Notes: generated from the letters alone by a model not told the origin. 64,000 nucleotides of DNA from Lineus longissimus (GCF_910592395.1 NC_088309.1:6202501-6266500); one strand, 5' to 3'. Counted from the first letter of the stretch, positions 22,572 to 44,281 are shown. Translations and numbers: made by a program.

Positions 22572-23933
22572 TATAGTATTCTAGAGAAGTGGGTAACTTC
22601 AAGGCTTGAAGGTAAACTGGCAGGTGATTTGAATGTGGATGGGTAGGTAATGTAAGGGGTGACTTAAAGGTAAACTGACAGTTGCCTGAAGGTATAAAAC
22701 TGACCTCAGTGTACATTATTTCATATGTGGGAGTATTCCCTGTTATATTTTTGTGGCTTTTTCTTACATGTTTATACATTTTCAACAATACATTTTGTTA
22801 GAACATAGTTTACGTGATTTGTAACACAGTGTGCTAAGTAGACTCATGGAAAAATCTTCCATCCAGGCGATGTTGGCTTGTATTGCATATTGCGTTTAGT
22901 TGATTAAGGTGGTCAGTATATAGTCAATATTTTCATTCCACTCAAATTCTTTTATCGTTTGCATGCATTGATCCAAGTCAGTAGCAGACGACTTGTAGAA
23001 ATCCATCATTTAGCTGTTATTGGTTTATCCGTAACGTTTCAAAGCTTTTCTTGCTACGAGCCAAGCCAATATGATTCAAACGTAACTGTCGTTCATGAGC
23101 CCATTACAGTGTGTTTATCATGGCTGCATAGGAATTGTGATGAGAATTTTATCTGCCTGATTGAACATGTTTCATTATGACAAACACTGATCGATATGAA
23201 TGATGTGGGTGAATGCAACTCGATTCCATGCATAGTTTATCGTTTTTCGTTCAAGTTCAATTAGTGGTTGTTTACATTCTGCTATGTAGTTTCAATTTCA
23301 AGGTAACATGTAATTTTCTTTTGAAAATGCATTCAAAAACCTTGGGAGTGAGTTTATTGGCTACATACATGATATATCAAGGTGGCTGTCCTCCAAACTT
23401 GTTAAAATTAGCAGGTATTGATCAGCATCTTGTTGCCATGACAACTTACTTGCCTACTGAGATACACTTGACGCGATGCCCTATTGTCAAGTTTTGGAAG
23501 TGGGTGGAGTCATTGACAAAAAATTTTTTTGACTCTAAAAGGTACATGTTTGTATCATACAAGTGTGTTTTCAAGTAATTTGGCTGGTTGCAAAAAAACT
23601 CAAAATTAAATTTTTAAATTATTAATTAACCAGACAGAATTCTGCTTTGTGGTCACAATTTTTACTTTTGCTCTGACTATGTATATACTATATGTTGGAG
23701 ATATCTATTTTATAAATGGGCACTAGTATGATAAACCCATCAGGTCTTTGGAGTTTGGTCTTGTTGTATATGAATGTACATGTACCTTTGTATTTTCACA
23801 AATGTTAAAAAATAGTAACTTAGCTGTAATAAATTGACCCCTGACATTAGTAAATTATAGCATTATTTTTTCTCTGTGTGATATCTCTTTATGCAGAACA
23901 GAAAAGAACCCTTTCATTTTACAATTCATCATA

Positions 23934-23939
23934 AATAAA
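23934..23939 (+). promoter_or_regulatory. Candidate ABHD8 poly(A) signal
   Basis: AATAAA about 1.4 kb after the ABHD8 stop. Plausible but not proven, and it immediately abuts a MITE fragment. Confidence 0.3.
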
Positions 23940-24040
23940 AGTGGAACCATCCTTAGCCAACACCTCTGTTAGCAGGATGTCCTCTCCAGTATCAAAGGAC
24001 ACTGATTTTGGTCCCACACTGATCAGTTTCATTCAAAATG
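23938..24040 (+). mobile_element. Diverged fragment of the CAGTAGAACC MITE
   Basis: AGTGGAACCATCCTTAGCC, CACCTCTGTTAGCAGGA and TTTTGGTCCCACA align with the left half of the copy at 22394. The right terminus is not recognisable. Confidence 0.6.
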
Positions 24041-24563
24041 ACGTCGGTAATCAGGAAACCTCTATGGAGTGTTCGTCAGTCCTGAATAGAAAAGTTCACC
24101 TGAACATGCATGATGATGCCCATCATGTGTTCTATTCTGGGGGAACGATGAATTGTCCAACATTGTTCCCAAGTTTACATTTTACTGATAGCCTGTCAAC
24201 AAATTCAGTCACCCAAGGTCAATCATTCTCCTGCCTTGAGGACACTGTCCTGTACACATTTCGATGAAATGATCCTGCTGCTACATTTCCCATTTGACTT
24301 GAAATATTGGTCTCATCTCGGGACCGACTGCCCCATTTATGGCCTGTTTCTCAAGAACACCTTGCCACATGAAAGTTTCCAATGAAGGTTTACATGCAGC
24401 TAACCTTTTCCGGCAAATCCATTCATAGCCATGTGTATTTTCTTGAACCAGGGTATTTTAATGGGAGCTTTGGGGGTTCAGAATCATGCTGAGTCTGATT
24501 TTCAGCAACCAATACAAAAACTCAATCAATACAAACAACAAAATATTCTGTAACAATAAAAGG

Positions 24564-24569
24564 TTTATT
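24564..24569 (-). promoter_or_regulatory. Candidate CATSPER2 poly(A) signal
   Basis: Minus-strand AATAAA about 690 bases past the CATSPER2 stop codon. Position is plausible for a 3' UTR end. Confidence 0.35.
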
Positions 24570-25254
24570 TGCTTAACAGTAGAGTCAATGATAACAACAG
24601 AACACAAGAATTGGTAACCTCAGGGCAAAATTCAGAAAACGCTTTAACATGTTTGATACCAAGTTCACACTCCCCTTTGGCTTTGTCTTAAGCAATCTGA
24701 ACATGTACGCCCAAAAAACTTTCCACATTCCTACTCTCATCAAGGCAAACCAACAGCAATCTACTCTATACTCAGTAATTGGCATCAAGAGGGCCGGGCC
24801 TACGCATTTCCTTGCCTTTACAATATCACCTATTGTAGAGACTGCTTTTTCCTCTGTCTCAAAATACATTGGTGCTCAGTTGTCGAACACGTGAAGCAGA
24901 GCTTGACCTGGAAAGAGAGAAGAAATTACAGAACATCAGAAGATGAAAGCAGATATGGAACTGTTCAGAAAACAGTTCAAGGTGGTCCCCTTCTTACCAA
25001 GTCTGCAGAGAGTTTAGATCTGAGTTGGTGGATAAACAGGACAGTTTCACATTTAAGGTGCCGTACCAGGTTGTATGAAGTGAGACAGTGCTTGAAATCA
25101 GTCCAGAGTTGGCCAGTATATTTATCCAAAATATCATTATATGTGGGTGCGCTAGGAGAGGGACATTTTGGCAAGGAAATAGGGTCTCGAAGCCCAGGAA
25201 TACGAGATGGTTTGGAACCGTGTCTTGACTCAGTCATGCTCAGAGTTCAGGATC

Positions 25255-28200
25255 TCAATTCTCTGGGGGCCGGTATTTTAGAGTCTTACCAACTAGAGCC
25301 ATGAGACTAGATCTTTCAGCCAGGTTCTCCTGCAGTGCTTCCATCAGTAGGAGATACCTGAACAACGTGTCTTTGGGCCAGGCGGTATCGATGGGATTCT
25401 TGGATATTGTCTCCAGATTATCACTCACTGTCTTCTGCCAATCTGTGATAAAAGAGATAATTCAAGTTCATATCACACCTTCTAGTCCTATGATATTTAG
25501 GAGGCATGACATGAACTTGAATTAAGCAGAGTTAAGGATCATAAAAGCTGGGAAAAGACCCACTCAAAAATTCTGGTATTGCCTGATGTTGCTCTTACCT
25601 GTGCAGCTTTCTGTAGCCTGAATAAGAATCTGGCTGACATCTTTCTGGTATTGGCTCATGTGAGGTTGTGTCAAAGATGATGTCATTACACGCCTGCAAA
25701 ACGGAAGCACATGATTCAAGACACATAATCCAAAAAAAATTATAATGCCAATTTGAGGCCAGGATTCGCAAAACAATTAGTTGACTTAGATTTAAAGCTT
25801 ACTTTGATCCTGCTGGCACTGCCGAAATGGTGGAGAGTCTTCTACTGGTGCTTGGAACTGTAAGATTTGGCGTCAAGAGATTTGCTGGTGCTAGGTTAAA
25901 CTTTGAATTGATTTTTGAAGCATCATCCTTGGACCAAGTCTTTTGAATTTGTTCATCTTCTTCCTCTAATTCCTCACCGTCTGCTCCTCTGGAAGAAGGG
26001 TGTGTTTATTGTTACAAATGCAATGTCAGTTTCAAATATGACAGAGGAGTATCAAAAACCTGAATTTCAGGATGCAAGTGGATTCTTTAAGGTTAGATTG
26101 GTTATAAATACACCAACTTGAGGTCTGACAGGGCAAGGACCTCTTTCTCCTTAAGTCCTCATTGCACTCACTTTCCTCTGCTGAAATTTTGCTCTTGCTT
26201 CATGAGTTCTTCATTCAATTTCTCGATCTTGAGTGTTTGTTCTTTCATTTCTTGGATCTCCATAACCTCGTGGAACAAATCTGCTCGAATACTTTGGAAG
26301 TTGTTGACTGAAAAAAAACAGATTTTTTGTCCTATGAAAAAACAAATGTACCAGTAAAAAAGTTGTTTAATCTTTGCTGCTCTTGCAATGAGATGACTTA
26401 AACCAGGAAAGCTCTACAAATATGCTGCAGTGGATGATTGTGTTGAGCTCTGAATTTCCAGTACAGGATACCTTAAGTCATGTAGTTGTGAAAACATACA
26501 ATTATGGTCAATTTCTACATACCCATAATGCCAACAAATATGTTCCGGAAGACGAACGATCCCATCAAGACCCAGAAGATAATGTAGAAGATGGAACCAA
26601 ATGGATCAACGACCTGCATCATTTCTAGGAGGATATCATGCCACCTATCTAAGGTCAGTAGCTGAAACAAGCAGGCAAACGCACTCGGCAGAGTCCTGCA
26701 AAGACAACGATGCATCATTTTTTTGGCACAAATAGTGGGCGTCGCCAGGACTTCCAAAGTTGGTCCTTATTTCAAGTCGAGGATTTTCTTTATCAGTTTC
26801 AACGATTTTTTCCCAAAAAGGGTTTTGGCACTCCCCCACCAACACCTTTGAAAACTGTAGTTGAATGGTAAAGGTAAATAAACTCTTTTTTTAACAATAT
26901 ACTAACCTGAAGTTGTAGTTGAACATTAGACCAGGTCTCTGGGAATGGGAATAGGAGTCAAAGAAAATCACTCCAGCAACGGCCATGATGTACACGAAGG
27001 TGGCAAGAAGTAAGATGATAAACAACATAGCCTGGAACGAGAAGAGGGGCGGGCTGATAACAATCCAACAAAAAAACTCTAAATCTGGCAGGGCTGTATT
27101 CAACTTTTTGGTCCTGGGCCTCTCAGGAGGGGGACCTCTGCCTGGAGGGCAGTTGCTCCCCTGCCCTACCTAATTTAATCTAGCGTTTTGACAACTCCAA
27201 AGCAGCAAGTTTGGATTAATGAGGTCGATATGATGTATATAATAGACCATCTTGTTGTGTCACATTAATGGCAGGCTCCCAAGCCAAGTGAACTTCTCAA
27301 TAAACGTCATTTCACCTTAAAGGCTTTGGCCACTGACAGGGCAATCAGTCGAACTTGTCGGAACCTTGTAACCATCTTGAGTGATCGGAGAATCCTGAAG
27401 CCTCGCAAATTGTTGATGACGGTGATGTCAACTTGGCCAGCAGAAGATGAGCCATCAGTGTCAGTGAATCGCATGACCTCTGGCACAACGGACTGAATAG
27501 AAAATAATGAACATTAAAAACAAAGGGAACTTGAAGCAAACAATTAAAGGCCTGCTAAGTTCATTCAAAAATTTTAAATCTTAAATCGAATTTGAAAATT
27601 TCACATTGTGTATATGGACTGTATATATATTTAAATAATGCCATTGTGTAGACAGATATACAAATATTATAAATACCAAAAATGTCACTAAGAAGTCAAA
27701 GATGTTCCATCCATTCAGCCAGAATAATTTGAAGTTATCCATCCATTTGAGCACTATTTCCAGCACAAAGACGAAGAGGGAGAAGTAGTCAAATATATCA
27801 AGCACAGTGTTTAAACCTTCCAGACTTTCGTCACGCACCTCATTCAACTCTGAAAAAAAAGTCGCAGACAAGATCATAATACCTATAGCTACATTTTAAA
27901 TTTCCATCATTTTTCAAATTTGACAGAATACGTTATTTCCTCTTGGTATGACTTTTCAGTAATGTTGCTTTCCAAAACGAACAGTTGACTGAAAACAAGT
28001 ACTGAAACTTTTCCAAACCTGCTTGTATACCCAGGAGCAAAGAATTGCCCAAGATGACTGTCAGCATGATGTTCTGAAACCATCCACCTGGACCAGTGTT
28101 AAGGAATATAATTGTACAAAGGACTTGGACTTCAAAACTTCCGTCAATTAATAAATTATCATCCGAAATAAAATTGTCAATCATTTTCTTCAACTTTTCT

Positions 28201-28870
28201 CACATCAAGAAGTCACCACTCAGTACAGACAAAAAAGATACTCTCCAAAACCCAGTTGGCCCACATGTCAACCGGCGGCAAATGACTATTCTTGTTTTTC
28301 ACTCGGTTCTTCCTCCGTTCCACCCAAGTAACTTGAGCTTTATTTAGGCAGGAGTAAACTTGGAATCTTACAAGGGCGTTCTTGCCTTCTGTCATCATAC
28401 GCTTCAGGCCTTCTGGCTCTGAAAAATTAACACACCCACAAAGTCAAAGTAATTTTTTAAGAATAAGAAATATGTCAGTGTCAATAAATCTTGGATAAAT
28501 GACAATCACTGTATCCAATAGCCTGGAATCGTTTTTTTAAGGTAAAAATCTATGTTACCAGGTGCTCAAAATGTCTCAGTTTGTTAGCCAGACGACCCAA
28601 ATATTTCACAATGTAATAATTCATGAATTAGTTTTATAAAAACTGTTGGGTACAAATTAACTTAACGATGAACAAATTCAGCAAGACCCCAGATTGATTG
28701 TCAATGTCGTTACCTGTCACTTCCTTTGAATAATACTTCGGTGTTTCAACAGTCCCTTTTTCATCAATGGTTTCCAATAAATGGAAGTCACTAATGAGCT
28801 TCGAACGGAATAACTCTGCCCGATCGGATATCAAACCAGTATCACCACCTGCCATGGTCGCAGCATGCAT
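25255..28870 (-). CDS. CATSPER2: Cation channel sperm-associated protein 2
   Basis: Eleven coding exons: complement(25255..25442, 25599..25693, 25803..25988, 26172..26307, 26523..26695, 26907..27031, 27316..27492, 27677..27849, 28019..28087, 28242..28418, 28714..28870), 551 residues (human about 530). It is one of four pore-forming subunits of CatSper, the alkalinisation-gated Ca2+ channel of the sperm flagellum. N-terminal LFRSKLISDFHLLETI and LPPVDMWANWVLES match CATSPER2 specifically. S3 has WNIFDFLVTFL. The S4 voltage sensor is RGFRILRSLKMVTRFRQVR. The pore carries the T-x-D-x-W filter in LLTLDRW, followed by S6 FVFRNIFVGIMGVNNFQ. An acidic coiled coil and the conserved tail WPKDTLFRYLLLMEALQENL end the protein. 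An internal ATG at 28855 is an alternative start. It is head-to-head with KATNAL2. Confidence 0.93.
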
Positions 28871-29861
28871 TTTGAAGCATGCAAGTTGATGCTGAATCTA
28901 TATGTTATCCTTAGACTTTGTCATATGATTTGACTACTGAGGTTTAAAGGTCACTCTTATGGGCAAGCCATTCGTTTCCAAATTCAAAAGAATCTGCAAT
29001 GACAATTGAAAATATTCATCAAATCAAGTTAACTGAGACTGAGACTGAGAGAGGCTAGAGACAGAGTCCGAGTGCCTGCGAGGTCTCTCAGAGTCTGACT
29101 TGACTATGAATATTGAATATGTGACATCACTGTCCTTCAATTTCTTGTACACAATCAAAAATGTACCAGAACTGACATACGTAATGTGAAGATAATGCGT
29201 GAAGTGCGCCATTATCATGTTTTAATTTCATGACCAAAAATTTCAGGATTGCCATACCACCATCATGAATGTACCAGTCAAGGCGGTACTTGCCAAACAT
29301 TCACCTCATACGTACAAGGCGCAGTACTTCTGACATGTCTGAGCCAGTGTTCGGTTGCGTGCCCCAACCAACAACTTCGCACAAATATTTCTCATATCTT
29401 AGACTACATCTTCCATACAAACTAAGTTAATTAATTGAAGCATAATTATAACTTTATTTCAAAGTAAATAATTTTGTAGTTTGGGGCAAGAATGAGCCAT
29501 AATCTTGCAAAAATACCTGCGAGAAACGCAAAACTTTTCAAATCTTCCGCCATTGAAAGTTTTTGCACACATACATGATACAACACAGACACAATTTTCT
29601 ATATTAAATATTGGTTTAATAGCTTGCTATGTAGAAAAAAGATAAACAGTACTTGATGATAAATATTTATTCTTCATATGAACTAATCTATTCTGTTTTA
29701 TTAACTAATATTCTAAATGTTGGTCTTAAAAAAGGACTGCAGGCGATTTCGTTTAGTTCAAGGCCGGTTCACAGGTGGCAGGAAAATCGTCGGAAAAATG
29801 TCAATGTATTTTGCTTCACAACCATCAACAACATTCATTTTGATGCATTTCAGCATGTGAG
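28871..29861. promoter_or_regulatory. Shared divergent promoter region of CATSPER2 and KATNAL2
   Basis: 991 bases separate the two start codons, which point away from each other. A splice acceptor at 29852-29853 places the KATNAL2 ATG eight bases into an exon, so KATNAL2 has an upstream non-coding exon in or before this spacer. I found no clear RFX X-box or TATA box. Co-regulation is inferred only from the arrangement and the flagellar roles of both products. Confidence 0.5.
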
Positions 29862-39092
<9,231 letters not shown>

Positions 39093-39873
39093 AGAAGTTT
39101 CCAAAGGACTATTCTGGAATCCTTGGATCATGCTCACACTCGCAGTGTCTGTGAAAATGGAGTACTGTTTTTACCTGTGGTGGAGGGACAAGTAAGGCTT
39201 ATTGTCTTTGGGTGGTCCGTAACAGTAGACAAACTGGAGAAAACGGTACTTCTCGCCCAAATGCTGAAGATTTAAGGGTTTTGTTCATGTACCTACATGT
39301 GTGCTGATGTGGGATGAAAGGGACGAGGTTGACAGAACCGCTGCTGTACTAGGACATTGATGTAATACTATATGTAGGGACTGGGATGTCAACTTGACAA
39401 GATATTGTAATTGACAAGGCTGTGTTTGTTGACAAGGTATAATTGGATTACAATTGTCAAGGCTCTGTTAAATTTACAGGGTACATTGTATGATAAAGTG
39501 AATTTCAAAATTAAGCTTTCAGTGACTCGCAGCAGAGAATAATTCTCATCCATTTCAAACATTTGTCCAATATATTCAGTATCAATCTACTTGTGTCAAT
39601 ATTCCAGAAACACTTTTAAACAAGTTTAGGTCGTCCCAACTCAGTATGTAACGTAATTCCGTCCAATGGGTAGATTTGCCCTTGTGTAAGTAAAGTTACT
39701 GTGATAGTGTTACACCATGCCTGATTTTGCTTTATTAGGCTGATTTTTAAACTTCATTGTAAATTCTGATATCCATTTATCAATATATTGCCATATTTCA
39801 CAAGGGACTGTCACTGTCATTGACAAAAAATATTGCATTATTTTGACCAAGTTGCCCAAAAAAGAGGTGAGGC

Positions 39874-39879
39874 AATAAA
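39874..39879 (+). promoter_or_regulatory. Candidate KATNAL2 poly(A) signal
   Basis: AATAAA about 780 bases after the stop codon. Another lies near 40308. Confidence 0.35.
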
Positions 39880-40245
39880 TGACTTTTTTTGCAAACACAA
39901 AGCACATTTTCATTCTCGTATATATGTTACAGTTCCTTGATAAATGGCAATCATACTGTGCCTTCTGATTTTGATTTATGATGAAAGTATACTAAAAATA
40001 ACTTTGTAGATTGCGATGTCAGAGGGTAATTGCCAATGATTGTCTGTGCAATTACTTCAGAATTTAGTTGATACAAACAATTATTCTTGTCTGAAGGGGA
40101 CATACTTGTTGACTTGAGCTCTTCCTTGGTTGAAATAAGGTCAAGTATTTTGCACAGCATGCTTGACTTATTGTTATTGCGTCAAGAGTTTATTTACCAG
40201 GGAAGATATTTACTTTAAAACCAACTGAAAAACTCTTTATGTACA

Positions 40246-40271
40246 CAGTGGAACCTCCCTTAGCGGACACT
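40246..40271 (+). mobile_element. Terminal fragment of the CAGTAGAACC MITE
   Basis: CAGTGGAACCTCCCTTAGCGGACAC matches the left 25 bases of the family and then stops. Confidence 0.6.
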
Positions 40272-41540
40272 TACAAGATACTTGGTACGTAAAAATAAAA
40301 ATAAATTGTCAGGTCCTGTAAACCCATTTTCTGTTACTTCAATCTAAACAGATTAAACAGCTCTTACCTGCTTTAGGGGGTTGGGTGGGGGTAGGGGGTA
40401 GCATTGTTAACTACATGTATGCCTAGCAAATGTACTTACAGTTTCTTGTTTTAGGAATTGTCATTGATTACAAATGCTAGTGACCTTTTAAACTATGGCT
40501 TTGGTACATTGTAACTCAATCCGTCCAATATATTGTCGTTGTCCAAACCATGTGTGCTGTGCTTTGATAGATATTATTTATTGAGTCACTTGGGTGATAT
40601 TTTTTGTATAGTATGAATGTCAAGTGTACACTAATTTATTTCAGCGTTTTTGCAATAATGTGTGACTTCCGTTAATCGTTTCTTTTTTTGTACGCCATCA
40701 TTTTTTTTACTGTCCTCTTGATCAGAAAATTATAGTCTGCATAATAGATCCTATGAGGTGCACATCAAAAAATCTTAGCTTTTCAGTTTAGATTGACTCT
40801 TTCTTTCTTTTTCTGTAAGGTGGCAAAGTTAAGTGGATAGTTTCTGAGTAAAAGAGTAAAACAATTAACTTGAAATATTAAAATGTCCCAAGCTCTGGGA
40901 GGGTTAATATCCAGGCAGTGGAGGCAAAGGGGTAGTGCCCTCCCCCCTCTCTCCTTTGAATCTTTGATGATAGCGTTTGGGAAATTGACCACAAAAATAC
41001 CTGGACATCCCCCCTAGTTCAATATTTGGGTGTCCCCCCTTCAGGTTGTTGGATCAGTCTGCATATCAAACAGTGATCTGGCCAGTGTCATCTCCTAACA
41101 ATGGGAGGTTAATTGGTCAATCACTCTTAGTTCATGTTCAGACAAGTGTTAATACTGTGGTGCCATTATGTATGTTACCATGGTGACCAGAATGATAACA
41201 GTGGGGGAAGAGCACAGCAGTAGTTAGTCAGCATGAGCAGAATGATGAATAAAGCACCCTGTAGAATCTATTGTGTAGACTTCAGCATGCACTGTGCTCA
41301 GAAATATTGCCTGGTATATAATATATCTGGTCTAATCAATGATCAATTAAAAAATGTGTCGATACCTGCTGATTATCTTTGATAATAAAACATATTTTAA
41401 AGTGAAACTGTCTTTCCTTAAAGTGAACTTCTCCCTGGAGTTTGGTTGTGACTTTGTCCTCGAAAAGACCATTGTGGGACGTGTGAAAGCTATAAATCAA
41501 CTCCTGACGCTGCACCAGGCTTTGGCAGCAAAAAAGGATA

Positions 41541-41699
41541 TAGTGGAACCTCCCTCGGCAGACGCCCCCCTGAGGTACACAAGTATTGGACCCAAATTGT
41601 TTGTTTCCATTCAATTTGACCTCCCTAATCAGGATACATGTCTGTTAAGGACAGCACTTGTCAGTCCCGAGGGTGTCCCTAATAGAGAGGTTCTAACTG
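41541..41699 (+). mobile_element. 159-bp CAGTAGAACC-family MITE
   Basis: Same orientation as the ABHD8 copy. Left end TAGTGGAACCTCC and right end GAGGTTCTAACTG, each flanked by TA. It shares GACAGCACTTGTCAGTCCC with the copy at 22394. Confidence 0.85.
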
Positions 41700-42074
41700 T
41701 ACTACAGTCCCAAGGTGCATGTCAATTTGAGATACTTCTTATGGTCTTGAATCTCATACCAGCTTGCGCTTATCACCGCTGACCACGCAGAGTTTATTGA
41801 TTTTCACCTGAAATGCAATTCGTCTTTCAGGTGACGCCAATGAGCTACACCAATTTAATTGCGAGGGATTGTTGTTCTTTATCACCTGAGACGAGGTAAT
41901 TAGCAATCCGTGTCGGCAAGCAGAATTTTAAAAGTCAGCATTGCCAATAATATCACATTGAAACAGTCTCGGCCACGGATAATTGCAAACTCCTTGGTTA
42001 CAGAACGGCTGAAGGACCACAACTGACCTGACGAAATTTGATTGTGCACGTGGCCAGTGTGAAAGACATTTAAG

Positions 42075-42187
42075 CCCCCCCCCCCCCCCCCCCAAGCAGG
42101 AGTAAGTCCTAGCCTTACTGGTCACATGGCTAGGAAGACTAAGGGCTGGTGTGACAAACTGACATGCCCTCCCCCCCCCCCCCCCCC
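42075..42187. repeat. Pair of long poly-C tracts
   Basis: Runs of 19 C (42075-42093) and 17 C (42171-42187) lie about 80 bases apart on the same strand. Tracts this long often vary in length and can be assembly weak points. A similar run lies at 48382-48398. Confidence 0.8.
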
Positions 42188-43669
42188 GGTTCTACAGATA
42201 TCTATAACCCTCAACAAATTAAAAGGGCATGAGAGAATCCTCCGTTCCTGGGACACTCTAAATCCAAGGGCATTTTTTTATCACACTGGAGAAACTCGCT
42301 TCTCTCTATCACTTTAAACCGGGAGCTTCGTCATCGGAAATACCAATGTCATTGAAAGTTAAGTTGCAGGCAAGAACAATTTTAAGCGATACCATGCAAG
42401 TTGAATTCCTTTTAGGGCCTATTATAATCGATCGGCGTCCAGAGCAAATGGATTGATATGTAAACTATATTGTATATTCATATTGTATATTCATAATGAC
42501 AAAATATTGATTTGTATGTTATTATACTGGAATCTTAACCGTGTTATAGTATTCATATAAATAACTCCCACTTTATTTTGAAGTCTATGAACTGATGGAT
42601 GCCTCAATTGAGGTCACGAAAGAAACGCAGTCCTCCTGGCGTCGAACGCGGTGTCCTCAGTCGGCTTGTCCACGATCAGTATTCAGCAGGAGCAGAGGAG
42701 GCGACAGGTGGTGACCGGGTGGTGACTTCATATCGGGAGTTTATGATAGCTTTGTCATGTTCATGATTTACAATAAATTGAGAGTGTTGTATTTATCGAT
42801 CCGGCGGTGGGTGAGTGTTATCTTGTATTCCCAGCAGTGTGACCGTGGAGATTAGCTGGTGCAGGCTGGACTGTCGTCTGCTGGTCCGACATATATATGT
42901 AGTGTTCTGGAGCAAACGGTTTAGAGCAGACGATTACGCTCGTGGTGACAATCTTGCCAATGCCGCCAATTCCGCCTGAGAGCAGAAGATCTCGTCACCC
43001 GGGTCTCATCAGCATACGAACATCAAGAGCTGGTTATCATCTATTGTAAGAAGAACTCTAAGCAGACGACCTGCAGGAACAGGGTATCCAAGCAGACGAC
43101 ATATCGTGCATCAGACGGCGATCTGAACTGACGACGATCTCACCTCATGAGCAGATGACTTCCAGAACCTTGCCACGACCAAGAAGGCGTTACCAGACCG
43201 CAGGACTTGCAGAAGATCTCATCTGACGAGTTGTAACGGAAAACGGCTGAGCAGAAGATGTGGCCTTCGAGCTAACGTGAGTCAATTTGTTGTCCCGCGG
43301 ATTTATCGATGACTGAAGGTGTACTTGTCAGTTGATGCTATATAGAAGCTATTTTGTTATCTGGTGTGTTACGTGACTCACTAGTGCTTATATGCAGTAT
43401 TGATTTAGTTGCTACTTGGATGACATTCATCATCGGTTGTCTCTTTGAGATTGGTTGCAGGGACTAAATATCAGGAGACTGTGACGAACTGAGCTGAGTT
43501 GTGCGCGGAGATTCGACGTTCGGGGATTGATTTGGTTGAAATCTTATGATATTCAATCTTCGTCTCGGGGATTACAGTGATTACAGTATTTGGCTACCCA
43601 GGAACTCGTGTTAAATTCAGCCGTGCTATTCCGCCTCACATTTTGCATAATTATTAATTCCGCCTCAAG

Positions 43670-44281
43670 ATGCGACCAATACAGTTCTCGGAGTCGGTCG
43701 CAGTGGCACCTCTTCCCGCATTTGAACAGTTTTCCGTGGAATCCAAGTTCGTCTTCGAATGCGCCAAAAGGCACAAGACGGCAGTTGGTCTATTGCAGGT
43801 TCAAACTCCTTGCAATTTTGCCAAGACCATAATATGCCACCGTCCAGTCACAACATCCAAAAGGTTCATTTCTCGCCTTGACCTAACGCCCAAACTCCGG
43901 CCAAGAAAATTTGCCCAGACCATGTATGTTTTCCCGAAAAGTTCAGAACGTACGTACACTTCTGTCGTCCGGCATCACGTGGAGGGGCGGCGAAAGTGGT
44001 ATACCTCAGGGGTGGAGATGGAACCAACGGTTTCTTGTCGGCTTACCCCCGGCAGGCAAGATCTAGATATCGATGAGAAAACCGGCCGAATCTTTAGAAG
44101 TGAGTGGACACCTTTTAGTAACGGACATATTCTGAACGGAGACGTAGATTACACGGACAGCGGTTCTTGTCTTTTGGTCAACGGTTACAACGGGCTGACA
44201 CCTTACCAGTCGAATTATGCCACCAGTGGGCCGTATGGATATTTTGATCAAGATGAGGAGGAGGACAAAGTCAGTATTTAA
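43670..44281 (+). CDS. Orphan single-exon protein, 203 aa
   Basis: Not recognised. The frame is open from an ATG at 43670 to TAA. The N-terminal two thirds are basic and beta-like with no signal peptide or membrane helix: MRPIQFSESVAVAPLPAFEQ at the start, LDLTPKLRPRKFAQTMYVF in the middle. The C-terminal third is Gly/Ser/Asn/Tyr-rich and ends in an acidic EEEDKVSI. The upstream kilobase is CpG-richer than its surroundings and looks like a leader or promoter. Length, composition and isolation argue for a real gene, but a chance frame cannot be excluded. Confidence 0.55.
   Translation: MRPIQFSESVAVAPLPAFEQFSVESKFVFECAKRHKTAVGLLQVQTPCNFAKTIICHRPVTTSKRFISRLDLTPKLRPRKFAQTMYVFPKSSERTYTSVVRHHVEGRRKWYTSGVEMEPTVSCRLTPGRQDLDIDEKTGRIFRSEWTPFSNGHILNGDVDYTDSGSCLLVNGYNGLTPYQSNYATSGPYGYFDQDEEEDKVSI

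Larger units (their letters stand above)
22574..25254. other. Convergent 3' region of ABHD8 and CATSPER2
   Basis: No supportable exon. It should hold the two 3' UTRs. Plus-strand AATAAA is at 23934 and a minus-strand AATAAA at 24569-24564. A diverged copy of the CAGTAGAACC MITE begins at 23938. Open frames at 24585-25304 overlap the CATSPER2 end antisense and show no family features. Confidence 0.5.
39093..43669. other. KATNAL2 3' UTR and spacer to the orphan gene
   Basis: The first 0.8 kb or more is probably KATNAL2 3' UTR. Beyond it are two pieces of the CAGTAGAACC MITE, two long C runs (42075-42093 and 42171-42187) and a CpG-richer leader region with recurring GCAGACGAC motifs (42920-43260). 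The long frame at 41354-41782 is the MITE read through, not a gene. Confidence 0.5.

Noticed and set aside
24585-25304. Overlapping open frames downstream of and antisense to the CATSPER2 end
   Set aside because: The CATSPER2 terminal exon explains the coding signal on the minus strand; the others have no family features.
41354-41782. 142-codon plus-strand frame
   Set aside because: About half of it is the MITE at 41541-41699, and the peptide matches the tail read in ABHD8.
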